Of a DNA stretch of 64,000 nt, positions 35,406-48,300 are shown piece after piece. A program made the translations under genes and the position numbers. The stretch comes from Lottia gigantea (lineage: Eukaryota; Mollusca; Gastropoda; Lottiidae). Below the pieces are notes generated by a model. That model saw only the letters and a list, made by a program, of their open reading frames with translations. It was not told where the DNA came from and searched no databases. The stretch covers positions 1,422,459 through 1,486,458 of the forward strand of contig NW_008709945.1 in assembly GCF_000327385.1 (NCBI RefSeq), written 5' to 3'. The first letter of the stretch is position 1. Each line of letters opens with the position of its first letter.

Positions 35406-38400
35406 TGTGTATTGATGACTTTCTACTATTATATTGAATATATTGTATGGAATTTGGCTGCTACACGGTTGAAACTATATACAAATAAATATGAACATAT
35501 CTAAGTGTGGCTTTATTAGTAGATGGAATTAAGACAATATTTAGATAGAGCCACTGTTGTACATTTCACCCCACTATCTGTAGCATGACATTTAGGATAA
35601 ATGGGGGTTTGTAGTAAATCTAAAACTGTGGAGCTCAGTGTGCACTATCACCAACACTAAGTTGTCTGCCTATGGATTAAATCTGAATGCTTTGCTCACC
35701 ATGTCATAGAATATTGGATCAATAAGAATAAGAAAAAAGACATCAATATGGATTCAGTTGTTTTAATTTTCTACTACAAGTGTACAAAATGACAACCAAT
35801 ACACTACAATTTAACAACTTTCATAATTCAATCTTTTAACAGTCTTATATAGATTCAAATGTTTTTAACATAAAGGACTAACCCAAACATAATACTAAAG
35901 TGATTTAGCATTTAATGACATCACAAAGCCCATATAAGGGAAATTCCATGGTACTATCATGTTTTGAAAAGTCCCTGAATCTACATATATATCTATGCTT
36001 CACAATATCTGTAAAATCATAGTCAGTTTGGCATAACTTTCCAAATTACAAGTGATTTTTAAGGCAAAAAGTAATCAATCAAATCAAACAGAAAATGAAA
36101 TAACTGATATTGTGAATTATTATTTAGAATACATGTATATGTGACCTGAATCAACTAGTATATTTTCAAAATGCGATTTCAAAAAGTGTTCAGTACAGAC
36201 ATAAGATATACAGTAAAATTATAAACATAGGAAACTAGAAAATGATCTAGATTATTTACACTGTGATAAACTGTCAAGAAATTGGTGTGAGATAAATTAA
36301 TGGAAATAATTAATCAACTTTTGTGCAGCCTTGCAATATCAAGCTATTACGAATTTTGTCCTATATGGCCACTATTCACGGAAAGCAGTGATTCGATTGT
36401 ACGCCAGCGAATAAAACCAATCAGAGAAAGACTATAAACTTTATGCTAGGCCTCTGATTGGCTGTAATCGCTAGCACACAATCCCATTAAATAACTTCAA
36501 TTAAAAATTTCACATGATACAATAAAATTGGCTATTGCATTCAAGGTATAAAACACAGTTCGTAATAGCTTGATATTGTGTGACTTCTGTGTATCATAAC
36601 TGTTCAAGTCAACAACATTCATAATTGGAGTAGATATCATTCTATATTCAAATTACTACTGTCTCACCTAAACTTCCCTGTACACCATATGATAAGGCGC
36701 TACAACCTTCCCCCAATCTCCCATTAATTAAGTTAGTTATTATCTAAGTCTACATTTTTGGTCCCTTGTCAAATACAATCCCATCTGTACTATTTACATA
36801 CTAACAGAAAAAGTCACTATCATACTGATTATTTTAATTGGTGAATGTTGGATATATTGTAAAAATGATAATCAAGAAAAAAAAATGAAGATGAAAATGG
36901 AAGTCACATTCTATTGACGATAATTTACAATATAAATTCTCAAGTTACTATTGCACCATAACAATTAATTACATCTAGATACACTTTATACATAAATTCA
37001 AATAGCACATCTGAGGCCTCGTTTCTTACTAAGGGTCGGTCTTCAGGGACCTTATTCTGGAAAACCCCTTTACTGTTGCCATCATCTGATTGGTCAATCA
37101 CTTATATTGATTTTAAATTTAGTTTAACCAACCAGATTACTGTATTTCTAAAAATCTGGATTTGATTTTATTTCAATATTTGAGAATTAGGCCCCAGATC
37201 AGTGAGTGAAATTTTGTTAACTTCCACACGATAGTTTGTGATTTTAACCCTTAAGTGAAATGAAGCCAACAAATAAATAAATTCACAAAGACATTACAAA
37301 TATCATGTACATCCATAATTTTGCACACCAATCCAGCCAAAATATCCAGAAAATGGTGGAAATAGTCAATAGCAAACAAATATTTTGGTGTAAATGGCTG
37401 ATAAATTCGAAAGAATTTTTGGTTTGAATTAAAAATACTAGACACACATTATTAACTATTCAAGTAACCTCATTATAGAGCATACAAGTGTTAGAAGAAA
37501 AATATTTCTGCAAATCTGAAAACCAGTCAAAACCAAGACTTAAACAGTCTACCTGAATTTGAAGAAGTATTCATGGATATTGGGTGATGTTTCACAAAAA
37601 TTATTTGGGATCAATTCAATCATAAATATGGAATTTCTCAATATAAATCCTAACTAATGACAAATTCTATTGAAAGACAAGCCCCAGACACTCTGCAAAT
37701 CATGCCTCTAGTATGTTTATTACCAATTAAATTAACTCTATATCGATTAGACTGGCCGTGTTTATTGTTGAGAAAGGCCCTCAGATTTGTGCAGAAATCT
37801 TTGTGTCTTGGGGAACAAATAAAGAGACACAATAACAATTACATGTACTTTCAAATATATCTTGCTATGAAGCTTTCTTTGGAAAATATTCTTGGATTGC
37901 TATCCCTAAAAATTGTGTCCGGTTATTTACCACCTGTGTGTGACAATAAACAAGTGAATAAATAATAAATAAAAACAAATTTGATTACTGATATGAGACA
38001 ATGGTTAAAAATAACAAAACAATAACAAAATTTGAACAACAAAACTGGTTCTATATTTAATTACTTTGGGCCAAACTGAAACAAATCAATATAACCTTTT
38101 TTTTCCTGATAAACACGTACATGTGTTCTACAAATTTTTGTGACATTAATAAAACTATTTGTGAAAAAAGCATTGAGTTTTACATCCCACTTATGCTACT
38201 TGTTATGATTAACATCAAGTGTTTCTGAAAAGGCTTATTGGTAATCTGAATTTCATGTCAATCTCAGGCTATTTTGATTCTTACATAATAAAGTTTAATG
38301 CCCAAATAAATGATTTTTTATACTGAAAATCAAAATACAGTACCATATAATTTATGTCTATACAATGGTTTAATAATCTTAAATGAAATGAAATGAATTT

Positions 38401-38519
38401 AATTATAATAATGAAAGCAAAACAACCTATAATATGAGATATTAGATAATGGCCCATGGTTTTAATAAATACATATTTTAAATCATCTCTATATACCTTT
38501 ATTCTTCTATTTAACTCAC
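35406..38519. other. Intergenic between DCLK and SNX4 3' ends
   Basis: There is no supported gene. It contains a foldback MITE (36334-36578). At 37650-37975 a block of more mixed composition ends in an AATAAATAATAAATAAA tail, which could be the 3' end of a SINE or LINE fragment. A short dispersed-repeat piece lies near 38170. The right end is SNX4 3' UTR on the minus strand. Confidence 0.45.
36334..36578. mobile_element. Foldback MITE with perfect 20-bp terminal inverted repeats
   Basis: The ends CAATATCAAGCTATTACGAA (36334-36353) and its exact inverse (36559-36578) bracket 245 bp. The inside is also roughly palindromic: CCAATCAGAG at 36417 pairs with CTCTGATTGG at 36452, and GATTGTACGCCAGCGA pairs imperfectly with TCGCTAGCACACAATC. 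The whole element could fold into one long hairpin. It is non-coding. No certain target-site duplication was seen. Confidence 0.75.
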
Positions 38520-41500
38520 TCAAATTTTAGCAAAACAATCTTTAGCACTCGTCCATATTGCAATACCCTGAAACAATAAATATTATACATCAGGGATGTT
38601 GATAGGTTTGTTGCCAGTCATGTACAGCTGGTTAAAAAGAGGCCTCATTCAAATGAAATGAATTGGTGTTTTACAGATTCTAATTGGTCTAATGATGCCA
38701 TGCAGTTTGCAATGAGGATACTAGCAACTAGTTAGAATCATCTAGAGATTTCTATTTTTTAAATAGTACAGTTTTTCTCATCCATTCTTGATACAACCTG
38801 ACAATGCACGACCATAACCCTACGAACCTTTCTTGATAAAAAGTCTTGCCCACATACAATTCACTAGAAAGTTGTGGATAGAAAAATGACTTCTGAATAC
38901 AATATGTTACCTTCTTACACTGTTTAATTTGCATAATGGCATAATTGGTGAAAATATCGTGTAAATCTTTAACTTTTTGACGTTGAAAACGTTCAATATC
39001 TTTCAGGGCACTTTGTACATGTAATCTAAACATACAAGAAACCATGTTTGAATCACTTTTACAAATTATTTCTACAGACATATACAAATGACATGAAGAG
39101 GGATTTACGTCTTACTCTTCTGCACCAGCTTCTGTCAGGGGGGCCAAATTTTTTGATGGGGGGCTCAACTATAGCGACTCAACAAGTCCTTTAAGTCATT
39201 TTTGTGCCCTGGCCCCTCTCTAACTACAGGCCTGCTTTTGTCACAGTAAAAATTTTCAGAAACTACAGACCACAAAATGAGTCAGAATAAATTCCCATGA
39301 AAAAACAGTGACAATATCACATCTGTATATCACAATGAGGAATATATAAGAGAGTTGAAGTGAATGGAGTTATACGTCTTTTCACCTGATTGTGTTAATG
39401 CAACAAAATGCAGTGTGCCTACTCTATTTTGATTTTCAAACTGTCAAGGGATCTTTAACGCAGCACACAGGGCCTCAGTTTATTGAACATTCCAATATGA
39501 CTGTGGAAGAATAATATCTTACTGTGTTTCTTGTGTAGCCTGTTTCACATCAATCTCTGCCTGTTTTATTTGTTCTTCAAGTTGTTTTATTTTCAAATCT
39601 CTCTGTTCTGGGGTATCACTACCAAATATTTTAGATTTCATACCAGTTATAGAGAATGCACCTGCTGGTTTTCCTTGTACCTTGAATTGGAAAAACACAA
39701 ATTCTGTTAATTCACAATGACCAGTACTGATGAAGTTAAGTACTCCCTTGATGTATTGAGTACTATATTAACAGTGATATTTCTATATCACTCTACAATT
39801 GATGTATTGAGCACTATTTTAACAGTGGTATTTCTATATCACTCTACAATTGATGTATTGAGCACTATTTTAACAGTGATATTTCTATATCACTCTACAA
39901 TTGATGTATTGAGCACTATGTTAACAGTGGTATTTCTATATCACTCTACAATTGATGTATTGAGCACTATTTTAACAGTGGTATTTCTATATCACTCTAC
40001 AATTGATGTATTGAGCACTATTTTAACAGTGGTATTTCTATATCACTCTACAATTGATGTATTGAGCACTATGTTAACAGTGGTATTTCTATATCACTCT
40101 ACAATTGATGTATTGAGCACTATTTTAACAGTGATATTTCTATATCACTCTACAATTGATGTATTGAGCACTTTTTTAACAGTGGTATTTCTATATCACT
40201 CTACAATTGATGTATTGAGCACTATTTTAACAGTGGTATTTCTATATCGCTCTACAATTGATGTATTGAGTACTATTTTAACAGTGAAAATATGTTATTC
40301 TATTTCATTGTATGTTCTTAACATGTATTTTTGAGAAAAATAAACCCCAAAAGATCATACAATGGAAAATTCAGTAGAATACATACCAACATATCTCTTT
40401 CTTTAGCTTTAGATGACAATGTATCTTCTGCTTTCTCTAAATCATACTGTACACATTCATACTTCCTACATACAGACCTATTAAATAAACAGACCTATTA
40501 AATAAACAGACCTATTAAATAACAAATTGATTCTATAACATTGGGACATTCATATATTCATAGTGGTCATACTTATTTCTCCTTGTAAAAATTACCAGTA
40601 GTTCCAACTTAATCTTAATGACATGTTTACTGAACTGTTGTATACAATCAGGAGTTTTGTTTCAAAGAAAATCTTACAATCAATTTTGTTGTAAATTTGG
40701 AATTTCTGAATGTCACATTACATATTTAAGACATTTTGTGAAATGGTTTTTTTTCAGTAATTCGTTTACCAGATACATAATTAGTTAAAGGGGAAGGGCA
40801 TTTTTCTGGGTCTTTATTGTGCTTTAATAGTCTTAAGAAATACTAAAACACACGAAAATCCCTTCAAATATACCTCAAACTAGAAATTCCTATATATATG
40901 GCATAGTCTCGCTAAAGTTCGAGTCGAATTTTTAACTTTCAAACGTGAATAATTATGGATACACATCGATTTGAAGGCCCAAATTTCGATGATGAGCTGT
41001 GAACACTATGACTAATTATGTAAGCTAAAAAAAATTCCTGTTTCTGAAACTAAGGTATGATTGGTCGAAGGGATAGTGAAGGTGCTTCTTTAAATACAAT
41101 TTAGTTACCGTAAAGCATCACCAAAGGCTAAATATTCCTTCAACTGATCAGCAAAATGTTCTTCTTCTTCTAACATTGGATCTATAGAGGAAGATAATCT
41201 GAAATAACCAAAATAACTTCCTGGTCAGCTTATTTAAACAATTCATAGCAATTTAATACATACTACAATATTGAATCTTACAGGATAATTTGCAACAAAC
41301 AAAGGATACATTACTGAAACTACAAGCTACGTGCTGGTAACACTTTACTAACAACAATACCTGAGCAGCTTCGTAAATTTATGTTCCACAGTTTTGTGGG
41401 CACAAGGACATTGTAGAATATCGGGTAATGTCTTGATGGACTTAATTAACTGTTCATCTAAAAGCTATGTACTTACACGTCCATATAGTGACCAGCACTC

Positions 41501-44500
41501 TGTAGGGGTTCAGCCATATCTTTCTCTATACAACTCCATTCACCAAATACTCTAGCATAGTTACCATGTACTTTATGTATACCATATAACTTATCTGCCA
41601 TTCTCTAAAAGAAAAGACAAATAGTAAACAAAATATGCATAATTTACACAAGATGAACAATATATACAGTGTGTAACAGATTCATTAAAATAGGAATTGA
41701 GACCGAACCCTGTATCCCAGTGTACAACAATAAATGCCTTTGGAAGAAGTATTCCATGTTTAAGAAACTTTATTTGATTGTAAATTTTCCAAAAAAAATT
41801 ACCATAAGCTTCAACAAGACTAAGATAAAGAAGTTTCAAAACATTAGCTATAAATTGGTGTATAGTGACATATAAAATACAGTAATTTAAAATGCTGCTG
41901 TCACATCATTTAAATACAAAATTCAAATCATCTGGTTTTATAAATGGAGGTTAAGTTTCTCACCAAGACTGTTATCTTATATTACTTACAGCTCTTATTT
42001 TGAGAAGATTAGAAATATTGGCCTGTAATTCATTAGCATAATTCTTCACTTCTTCAAATCTTCTGAAAAGATTGAAAATTTTACTGAACAAATACCAGAA
42101 ATATTAGTTAGCAAAGATAGTTCTTTTACTTTACAACTAGTTCCATGAGTTTTTTCTGCATTTGCATCAAATTTGAATTTAAAATATTGGTTCTTCAAGG
42201 CACATCTAATGTCACTCACACAAGACAAACATCAATCAGAACTAGTATCAATAATTGCAATAAAGCACACAACAAATAATCAGAAATTAACATTGGAATA
42301 AATAAAGACTTACCTGTCTGGCTTTTTTAATCTAAAAGAGGCACTTATAGCCTTTAATTTGGAATCAGCCTGCAATATAATTAGTATTTTTGAATAAAGT
42401 ATTATACATTGATAAATTAAATGAACCCCAGCAGGGGCGAGATTTTGGGTTGAAACACAAGAATTTGCACTTTGAAAATTGAAGTCTTAAATCAAACAGA
42501 TTACAATTATTCACATAAAATCTACAGTTTTGCTCATATTCATTACAATGTAATCATAGAGTGTAAAATCATATAGTCATCATTTGTATTAATATCACCA
42601 TGAATAACATGACATAAGCATAATCAAATATTATTGAAAGAGTAAGATTAATACATACCTTACTCTGGAAGTCAGTATTATAAACAGTATCTTTCCAGCC
42701 TGCATCCTAAAATGAACAAAAAAAAATTTCCGTTGATTAATTACACAATACATTCTCATGCTAAAAAATATGATTCATGGCAGATTAACTTTACAGAATA
42801 GCTTTTCTGTTGATAAAGAAAACTGAAAAATTTCAAACAGTTTCTCCCTATTTCCAGTGACTGTTATAATGAAAACTGTTAGTCTATATTAGTAATGATT
42901 GTCAAGACTTTCTTACCTGCTGCATGAAACCAAGGAATATTTTATCTTTTGATAATATAGAATGAGCAGCTACCCGTAATAAAAATACCTAAAATCATAA
43001 AATTTGGTCATCAAATAAAAAAACTCACCAGTTCAATTCAATAGCATATAAAAGTAATAGACCATATAATTCACATGGTTCAGAATCAATTCCAATAAAC
43101 CCAAGTCACATGATCTTGTCTGACATTCAGCTTATAGAGAACATAGACAGAATAAGATGAGAAGCTTTCATTACCTTAGAATTAAATACATTTGAAAACC
43201 AAATCAGTTAGAGCACAATTTGTGATGACATAATAAGGGTCAATAAGGGTCAGAGATTTGGCTTTTGAAAAGTCTTTGAAAATGCAAACTTTTTTGGTTT
43301 TGAACTTGTCTGGAAAGTTACATGATAATAATATCATTTATAATATCCCAAAACTTTTCTAAAATTCAAAAGCCACATCCCACCTCTAATGCAGCTCTCC
43401 GCCTTTCAATAAATTCAGGATCAAATTTATCTGTAGCAGCATTCTGCCAAGTATACGATGCCTTTTTCTCTGGTAAGGGAGGTATGACTATAGTAGGATA
43501 CATAATTTCTAAATAATTTCTTAATAATTCAAATTCACTATATCTTCTCCATAGTGACGTAGCTCCATCATTGAAACCCTTCATATTTTCATCTGTTACT
43601 CTGCAATAAAATCATAAGAAGCCCTGAAGCACTAAAATTCATCTCTTTTATGCATACACATTGACAATTTAATTGAAGTATTTTTTTCACATACAATGTA
43701 ACCGTCTGTTTTGGCAAATATGCATTCCAAAAACATTGTAATGATCAAGCCATGAACAATCTGGCCACGGAAAAGCTCCAAACAGCAGCTAGATTAAATT
43801 CGTTGACCTAGTAGTATTTTTCAGATATGTTTGATGCATTCATGCTTCAATGATCTAGTTATAATTTAACATGTTTCAATCTGTCTATCGGCGTCTGAGG
43901 TCATCAAATATTGTCACAGAAAACAGACCCACAACAGCACTGCACTGCTGTTTCACATCCCCTCTTCCCCACCCGAAGAGCTATAGCCAAATCATTCAGT
44001 CTCGAGTCATTTCATTTTCAAAATCAGTGTAACGACTGTAGCCACAATTATTTTTGTTTGCGCTTTCAAAATTGTCATAGCACTTTACTGTTCGACGCAT
44101 TGATTTAGCCTACCTTGTTTCTATCAAATATACAATGAATGTGTCCTGCATTTTCATTGATGCATTTGTTCTTTTTTCTGGTTCTGAAACTGTTATTTCC
44201 ATCCATTGTAATAGATTGGCCTGCAAAAAAAAATAAATAATAATAATTGAAAATTAATGTCATTAAGATGAAGGGGGGTGTGTCCTTTTTTTTCAATTTT
44301 ACAAACAATCAGACTTGTAAGCTTATCACAACACACCTCTCAAACCAGCAAAAATAAGTTTCAGGCTATCAAAATAAACAAAATCATAATTAAAAGAGAC
44401 AGATCAAAGAAAACAATGTCATTATAATGAGATTACTCGTCTCTATCTCAACTCTATGACACTGTGCTAATTTTCCACGGTAATCAATCATAAATCATTT

Positions 44501-44697
44501 ATTTCGCACCAGTCTCGGGAACACAGACTAAAAGAACCACCTTGCAACTGGACACATTAGATCAAATCAATATATAATCTGTAGATAATTTTATTTAGTA
44601 CCTTATTCGCTATCTTTGATTTATCTGCATGTACGTCATTTAGTTCTGGGGTAATTTTTTCAGGGCAATAATCAGGCGAATTTTCTTCGTCCGCCAT
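38520..44697 (-). CDS. SNX4: Sorting nexin-4 (PX-BAR), complete
   Basis: SNX4 binds PI3P on early endosomes and drives tubular recycling to the endocytic recycling compartment; its yeast counterpart also serves selective autophagy. Thirteen coding exons (5' to 3'): 44697-44602, 44220-44114, 43600-43384, 42988-42917, 42706-42659, 42369-42314, 42062-41990, 41604-41477, 41198-41109, 40477-40387, 39680-39523, 39025-38911, 38567-38520. They total 1299 nt, or 432 residues plus stop (human about 450), all phases consistent. The PX domain covers about residues 36-165, with RRYSEFELL at 86-94 and PPLPEK at 107-112. The BAR region covers about 200-430 (KVHGNYARVFGEW; QSAGHYMD; DIERFQRQK). The C-terminus IAIWTSAKDCFAKI matches the family end. 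The start codon (AAACATGGCGG) has A at -3. Introns carry a minisatellite and a MITE. Confidence 0.97.
39355..39480. repeat. Fragment of a dispersed repeat in an SNX4 intron
   Basis: AATGGAGTTATACGTC at the left and CAAGGGATCTTTAACGC at the right recall a repeat common in molluscan and other invertebrate genomes. Similar first halves occur near 7745, 38170 and 38660 in this window. The identification is from memory. Confidence 0.35.
39747..40290. repeat. 51-bp minisatellite, 10.7 copies, open in one frame
   Basis: The unit starts TTGATGTATTGAGCACTATT and is exactly 51 bp, so a plus-strand frame stays open and reads as an IDVLSTILTVVFLYHST repeat. It lies in the SNX4 intron between exons 40477-40387 and 39680-39523, antisense to the gene. 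Many units contain the perfect hairpin GTGATAT-TTCT-ATATCAC. Substitutions between copies are few, implying recent expansion or homogenisation. Confidence 0.9.
40473..40523 (-). repeat. SNX4: Tandem triplication of the SNX4 exon 10 splice acceptor
   Basis: Three exact 17-bp copies (plus strand ACAGACCTATTAAATAA) span the 3' splice site. On the minus strand each copy provides TTTATTTAATAG followed by GTCTGT. The acceptor that keeps the reading frame is the copy nearest the exon (AG at 40479-40478); the other two lie 17 and 34 bp upstream. Confidence 0.9.
40785..41093 (+). mobile_element. TTAA-flanked MITE, copy B, in an SNX4 intron
   Basis: It is bounded by TTAA at 40785-40788 and 41090-41093. 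The inside shares ordered blocks with 19096-19444 in inverse orientation (CCTCAAACTAGAAATTCCT; AAATTCCTGTTTCTGAAACT; GATTGGTCGAAGGGATAG). Non-coding. Confidence 0.65.
43384..44220 (-). other. SNX4: SNX4 PX domain exons
   Basis: Exons 44220-44114 and 43600-43384 carry MEITVSEPEKRT, MQDTFIVYLIETR, RRYSEFELLRNYL and IPPLPEKKASYTW, matching human SNX4 closely in the same order. The Arg-Tyr pair of RRYSEF is the expected PI3P-contact site. The last helix of the domain continues into exon 42988-42917 (VFLLRVAAHSILSKDKIF). Confidence 0.93.
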
Positions 44698-45130
44698 GTT
44701 TCTTGTATTTGCCGTAAGCAGGTCTACTATTACGACATTTGGATGTCTTAAATACACTAGGCCTATTTCATTTGAAATTGATTTATCTTTGTTTTTCTCA
44801 TTATATTCCATTAAAAACAATGAATATGGATAATAATTTTGATAGTAAATTGATTTAGCGGTTGATCTTAAACTGTTAATAGCGACATTTTATTTGAGAT
44901 TATCTCCCTTCGACCATCAAAATGATAAATGTCAGACCACTTATAACTTCCCCATGAAATTAATGTACACGAATTATCAGAGTATAGCCTAGGCTATAAT
45001 ATCTTTCGATCAACAAAATTTTTCCGTCATTTGTCCGTTTTAATAAGAAGACTGTTTTTTAAGTTTTTTTAATGGGCCTAATAAAACTGTTTAACAAAAA
45101 GTTTTGTCTGCCTTTCAGTCTCCTGTTATT

Positions 45131-45346
45131 ATGACAAGATTTGTTCCAATATATTTAAACGCAATGAAACGTTTTGATTTATTGAACAAAGTTGAATTTT
45201 TTGAACAAGTTCTAATGGGAACTAACTCTGTCAGAGTTAGCATCAATTGGGGTCGGTACAATACTGAAAGGACTAAAGTTCGGCAGTTAAGCTGCAATGA
45301 TTGGATTCCTGTCGAGAGGGGAGCAAATTACTTTACTCTTCATTAA
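45131..45346 (+). CDS. Unrecognised 71-codon reading frame, possible terminal exon
   Basis: An ATG at 45131 opens MTRFVPIYLNAMKRFDLLNK and the frame closes at TAA 45344-45346. A good acceptor (TGCCTTTCAG) ends at 45118 in the same frame, so this could be the last exon of a small gene divergent from SNX4, whose start is about 430 bp away. Codon use looks protein-like, but I recognise no domain and found no convincing upstream exon. It may be chance. Confidence 0.3.
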   Translation: MTRFVPIYLNAMKRFDLLNKVEFFEQVLMGTNSVRVSINWGRYNTERTKVRQLSCNDWIPVERGANYFTLH

Positions 45347-48300
45347 TTGAGTAGATTAACCACATTGCAATATCGGCGATTATAAACATTTGAGGAGGAA
45401 ATATGTTTCAACATTGGTGGTTGTAGTCTGTGACTGAATCGCTAAGGGTCTCGTTTGGTAGAGATTAAAATTTTCGCTCGGATCAGTATCGCTGATATGG
45501 TTCTGAGGTGCTAATATGGGATTCGTATTTCAAATGAAACATTATTGTGTGCTAGGATCGCTCATAGGATACCCAATGGACGACAATTGTCATGTCCATT
45601 CAATGGGGTCATAGCATAGGCTATATTGTACTACTTCATTTGGGCTACGTAGGCTACGTAAGCCGAAACCTTTGAATAATAATAATGATACATGTACACA
45701 GTTGTAATTGATTATAAATTTTCAAAGAATTACAGGCATATTTGTCTTGTTACAGATGTCTGATTCGCCAAAATCTATAATTTACAGGCCAACAAATGGG
45801 CGAATATCTCCTTATTTCCCCTCAGCTGTTACTGTGTCACTATTTTAATTTAAACAAATACAGTTTTTAATTGGCAGATTTCCCTTGAATACCTTCAACA
45901 ATGTTTAAAAAAAAGGCTCAAATGTTTTACTCTAACTGGGACAATGACTTGAAACTTGAGACGTCTAACAATAATTAAACTTAGACTATTGGTGACGCTG
46001 AGTCGACTCAGCAGATTCCAAAATGTCAACACAAAGGTACATATCGTCTTTCAAATCTTAAAAAGTTACAGTTTCTCTTTTTAAATAGAATTTTAATGTG
46101 TTTGTGTGAACCATTTAGACAGTGTCTCGATGGGGAGGCACGAAATGTAGAAATTAAAACAAGTTTATCTGATGTCGCCTTGCTACAGATTAACAAACCA
46201 GACGATAGTGAAAAAAACAAATCAATATGGCTTCGAAAAATAAAATAAAAAAGAGAAAGAAAGAGAACAATGCCATGGCCTATATGCACCAAACTTAACA
46301 ATTATTGTAAAACATACACTAATATTTCCTTGCATGGAATTCTACATGATGATTTAGAAGAAATCTAACTTGTCTTGTGAAAATCAGTTGGGTCCCCCGG
46401 GGAATTTCTTTTTAACAGACGCCCTCCTGCGACCCGAGACCCCTCTGTAAGTCGATTTAATGCCTGTTAAAGATTCCCTTGGGTGCTGCGGCCCTTTTAT
46501 GGGTGGGTTTGGGGTGCTAATGAACTTATGGTAGCTGAGTCACTGGTGAAAGTCTGGCATAGATTTTTGTTTTGTTTGTTTTTGCAGGTTTCTAAACTTT
46601 TGTGTTGTGTGTTGTCGAGCGCTTAACTCATCTCGATTCACATACGGGTTTTATGCAAATTGTATTGTAAAAGCAAAGGAGGATGTATGTTACATCCAAT
46701 TTTTGTTTTGCCTCAAACAATTTCCTGTTAACCTGTTAACCTGTTATTACTACCTGTGAATCGTGCTACACTTCGAATCTATTAGCGTTTTCTCTTGCAA
46801 ATTGAGAGAAACCAACATAAATATTAATATATAGGTGTTAAACCATGGTAACTAATAACAAAATAGTCAGATCTCATGATAAACTTACAAGAAAAACATA
46901 GTTGACCTTGAAATCATCTGATTAGCGTTTGATCTCAAGGTCAAGGCATCCTGTAGACTAAATAGCATGCTAATTGCTTCTTCTTCTTGATCGTGCCACA
47001 AATTCATTATTACCTCGTTTTATTTAACAATCATACCGATAGATCTAGGAAACATTAGGCGAGGGGCCAAGTAGGGTCCACAAAATTGTACAATGGGGAC
47101 ACCTGTTCTTGACACCAAGTCATCCATTCTTTTTCACGATCAAAGGCCATCCCACAAATCTATCATTTCGTTAAGAATTTTCGAGCAATGCCTTTGTTCG
47201 TATTTTACCGTGATATAGTTTAGTTCGTTTAAAAAAAAACAGCTTTCAGTCTATATTTCCAATAGTAGTTTGCTTCGTGCATTATAGATCTTAGTGTAGA
47301 TCTCAAATATAAAACTGCCAAGACTTTAATTGAAAATAAACTTTATTGAATTAAAGGTAGGTAATTATATTAGGTACCTAATAGCTTTTGAAAAGTTGAC
47401 CATCGGCACCTCAGAAAAAAAGTAGGATAATATCTCAAGTGTTCGATTTTCTGCTGGCCAAGATTTTGGGAATTGGCAGTGGTCCTGACATCTTTCTCTA
47501 TAAACGATGAGCTATCTAAATGACAGATATAAACACACTTTTAACTGACCTCATTTCTTGAAGATTTTTAAGAGAAAGAAGTGGTCAATATTGGTCAATG
47601 ACCCCCCGAGGATAGGGAAGTAGGTCAGTAGTAAGTATACCAGATGAATGGGAAATGATAAAGTTCCAATTAAACTCTGATAAACTGTACTTTTACTGAT
47701 ATAAATGTTTATGTTCCGTATACATCAAAGCTCTTAAAATATAAGGTGTCTTGACGGTTATTCTGAATTACTCAGTGAGCTTCGGGCCCTGTTTCACAGG
47801 ATCGTAAATCCAGATTTTCAGAAATACAGCAACTTCATTATTATTAAGCTTAATTAATAATAGATGACCTTTTATACCACAAAAAACAATAAAAGGTTCA
47901 CAATCTGTTATATTGTTTAACCATTAATTTTTTGTGGCAGCACTATGAAGAAAAATATATGACGTCTTCAAAATCGCCACAATCTATGGCACAGCAATGC
48001 ACCATTTTTGCGAAAGACTAAGATTTTTTACACTATGTAAAATGCAATCCCCCCCCCCCCCCCAAAAAAAAACACTGAAAGTATAGAGGGGGGGGGGGGG
48101 TGTTTCAGAGCAGGACCACACTCTTTACTTTGGGACTCAAACCCCACCGTAAAAACGCCAACGTCACAGGGGGTGTGGGGGGGGGGGGGGGGATAAAGCA
48201 ATAAGAAAATATATTGCTGAGGTAGTAAAGAAATTCTATATTTTAAGTATATTTTTTAGTTTTTAAAAGAACATTAATGGCGAGGGTATTTAATCACCTC

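Noticed and set aside
37657-37965. 102-residue plus-strand frame between DCLK and SNX4
   Set aside because: No recognisable domain. The region has a SINE/LINE-like AATAAATAA tail and looks like repeat debris.
39717-40334. 205-residue plus-strand reading frame of IDVLST repeats as a gene
   Set aside because: It is the open frame of a 51-bp minisatellite (51 is a multiple of 3), it lies in an SNX4 intron, and it has no promoter or splice evidence. Kept only as a repeat and a low-level finding.
46390-46520. GC-richer block as a CpG-island promoter
   Set aside because: It is too short, no start motif was found, and no gene follows on either strand within range.
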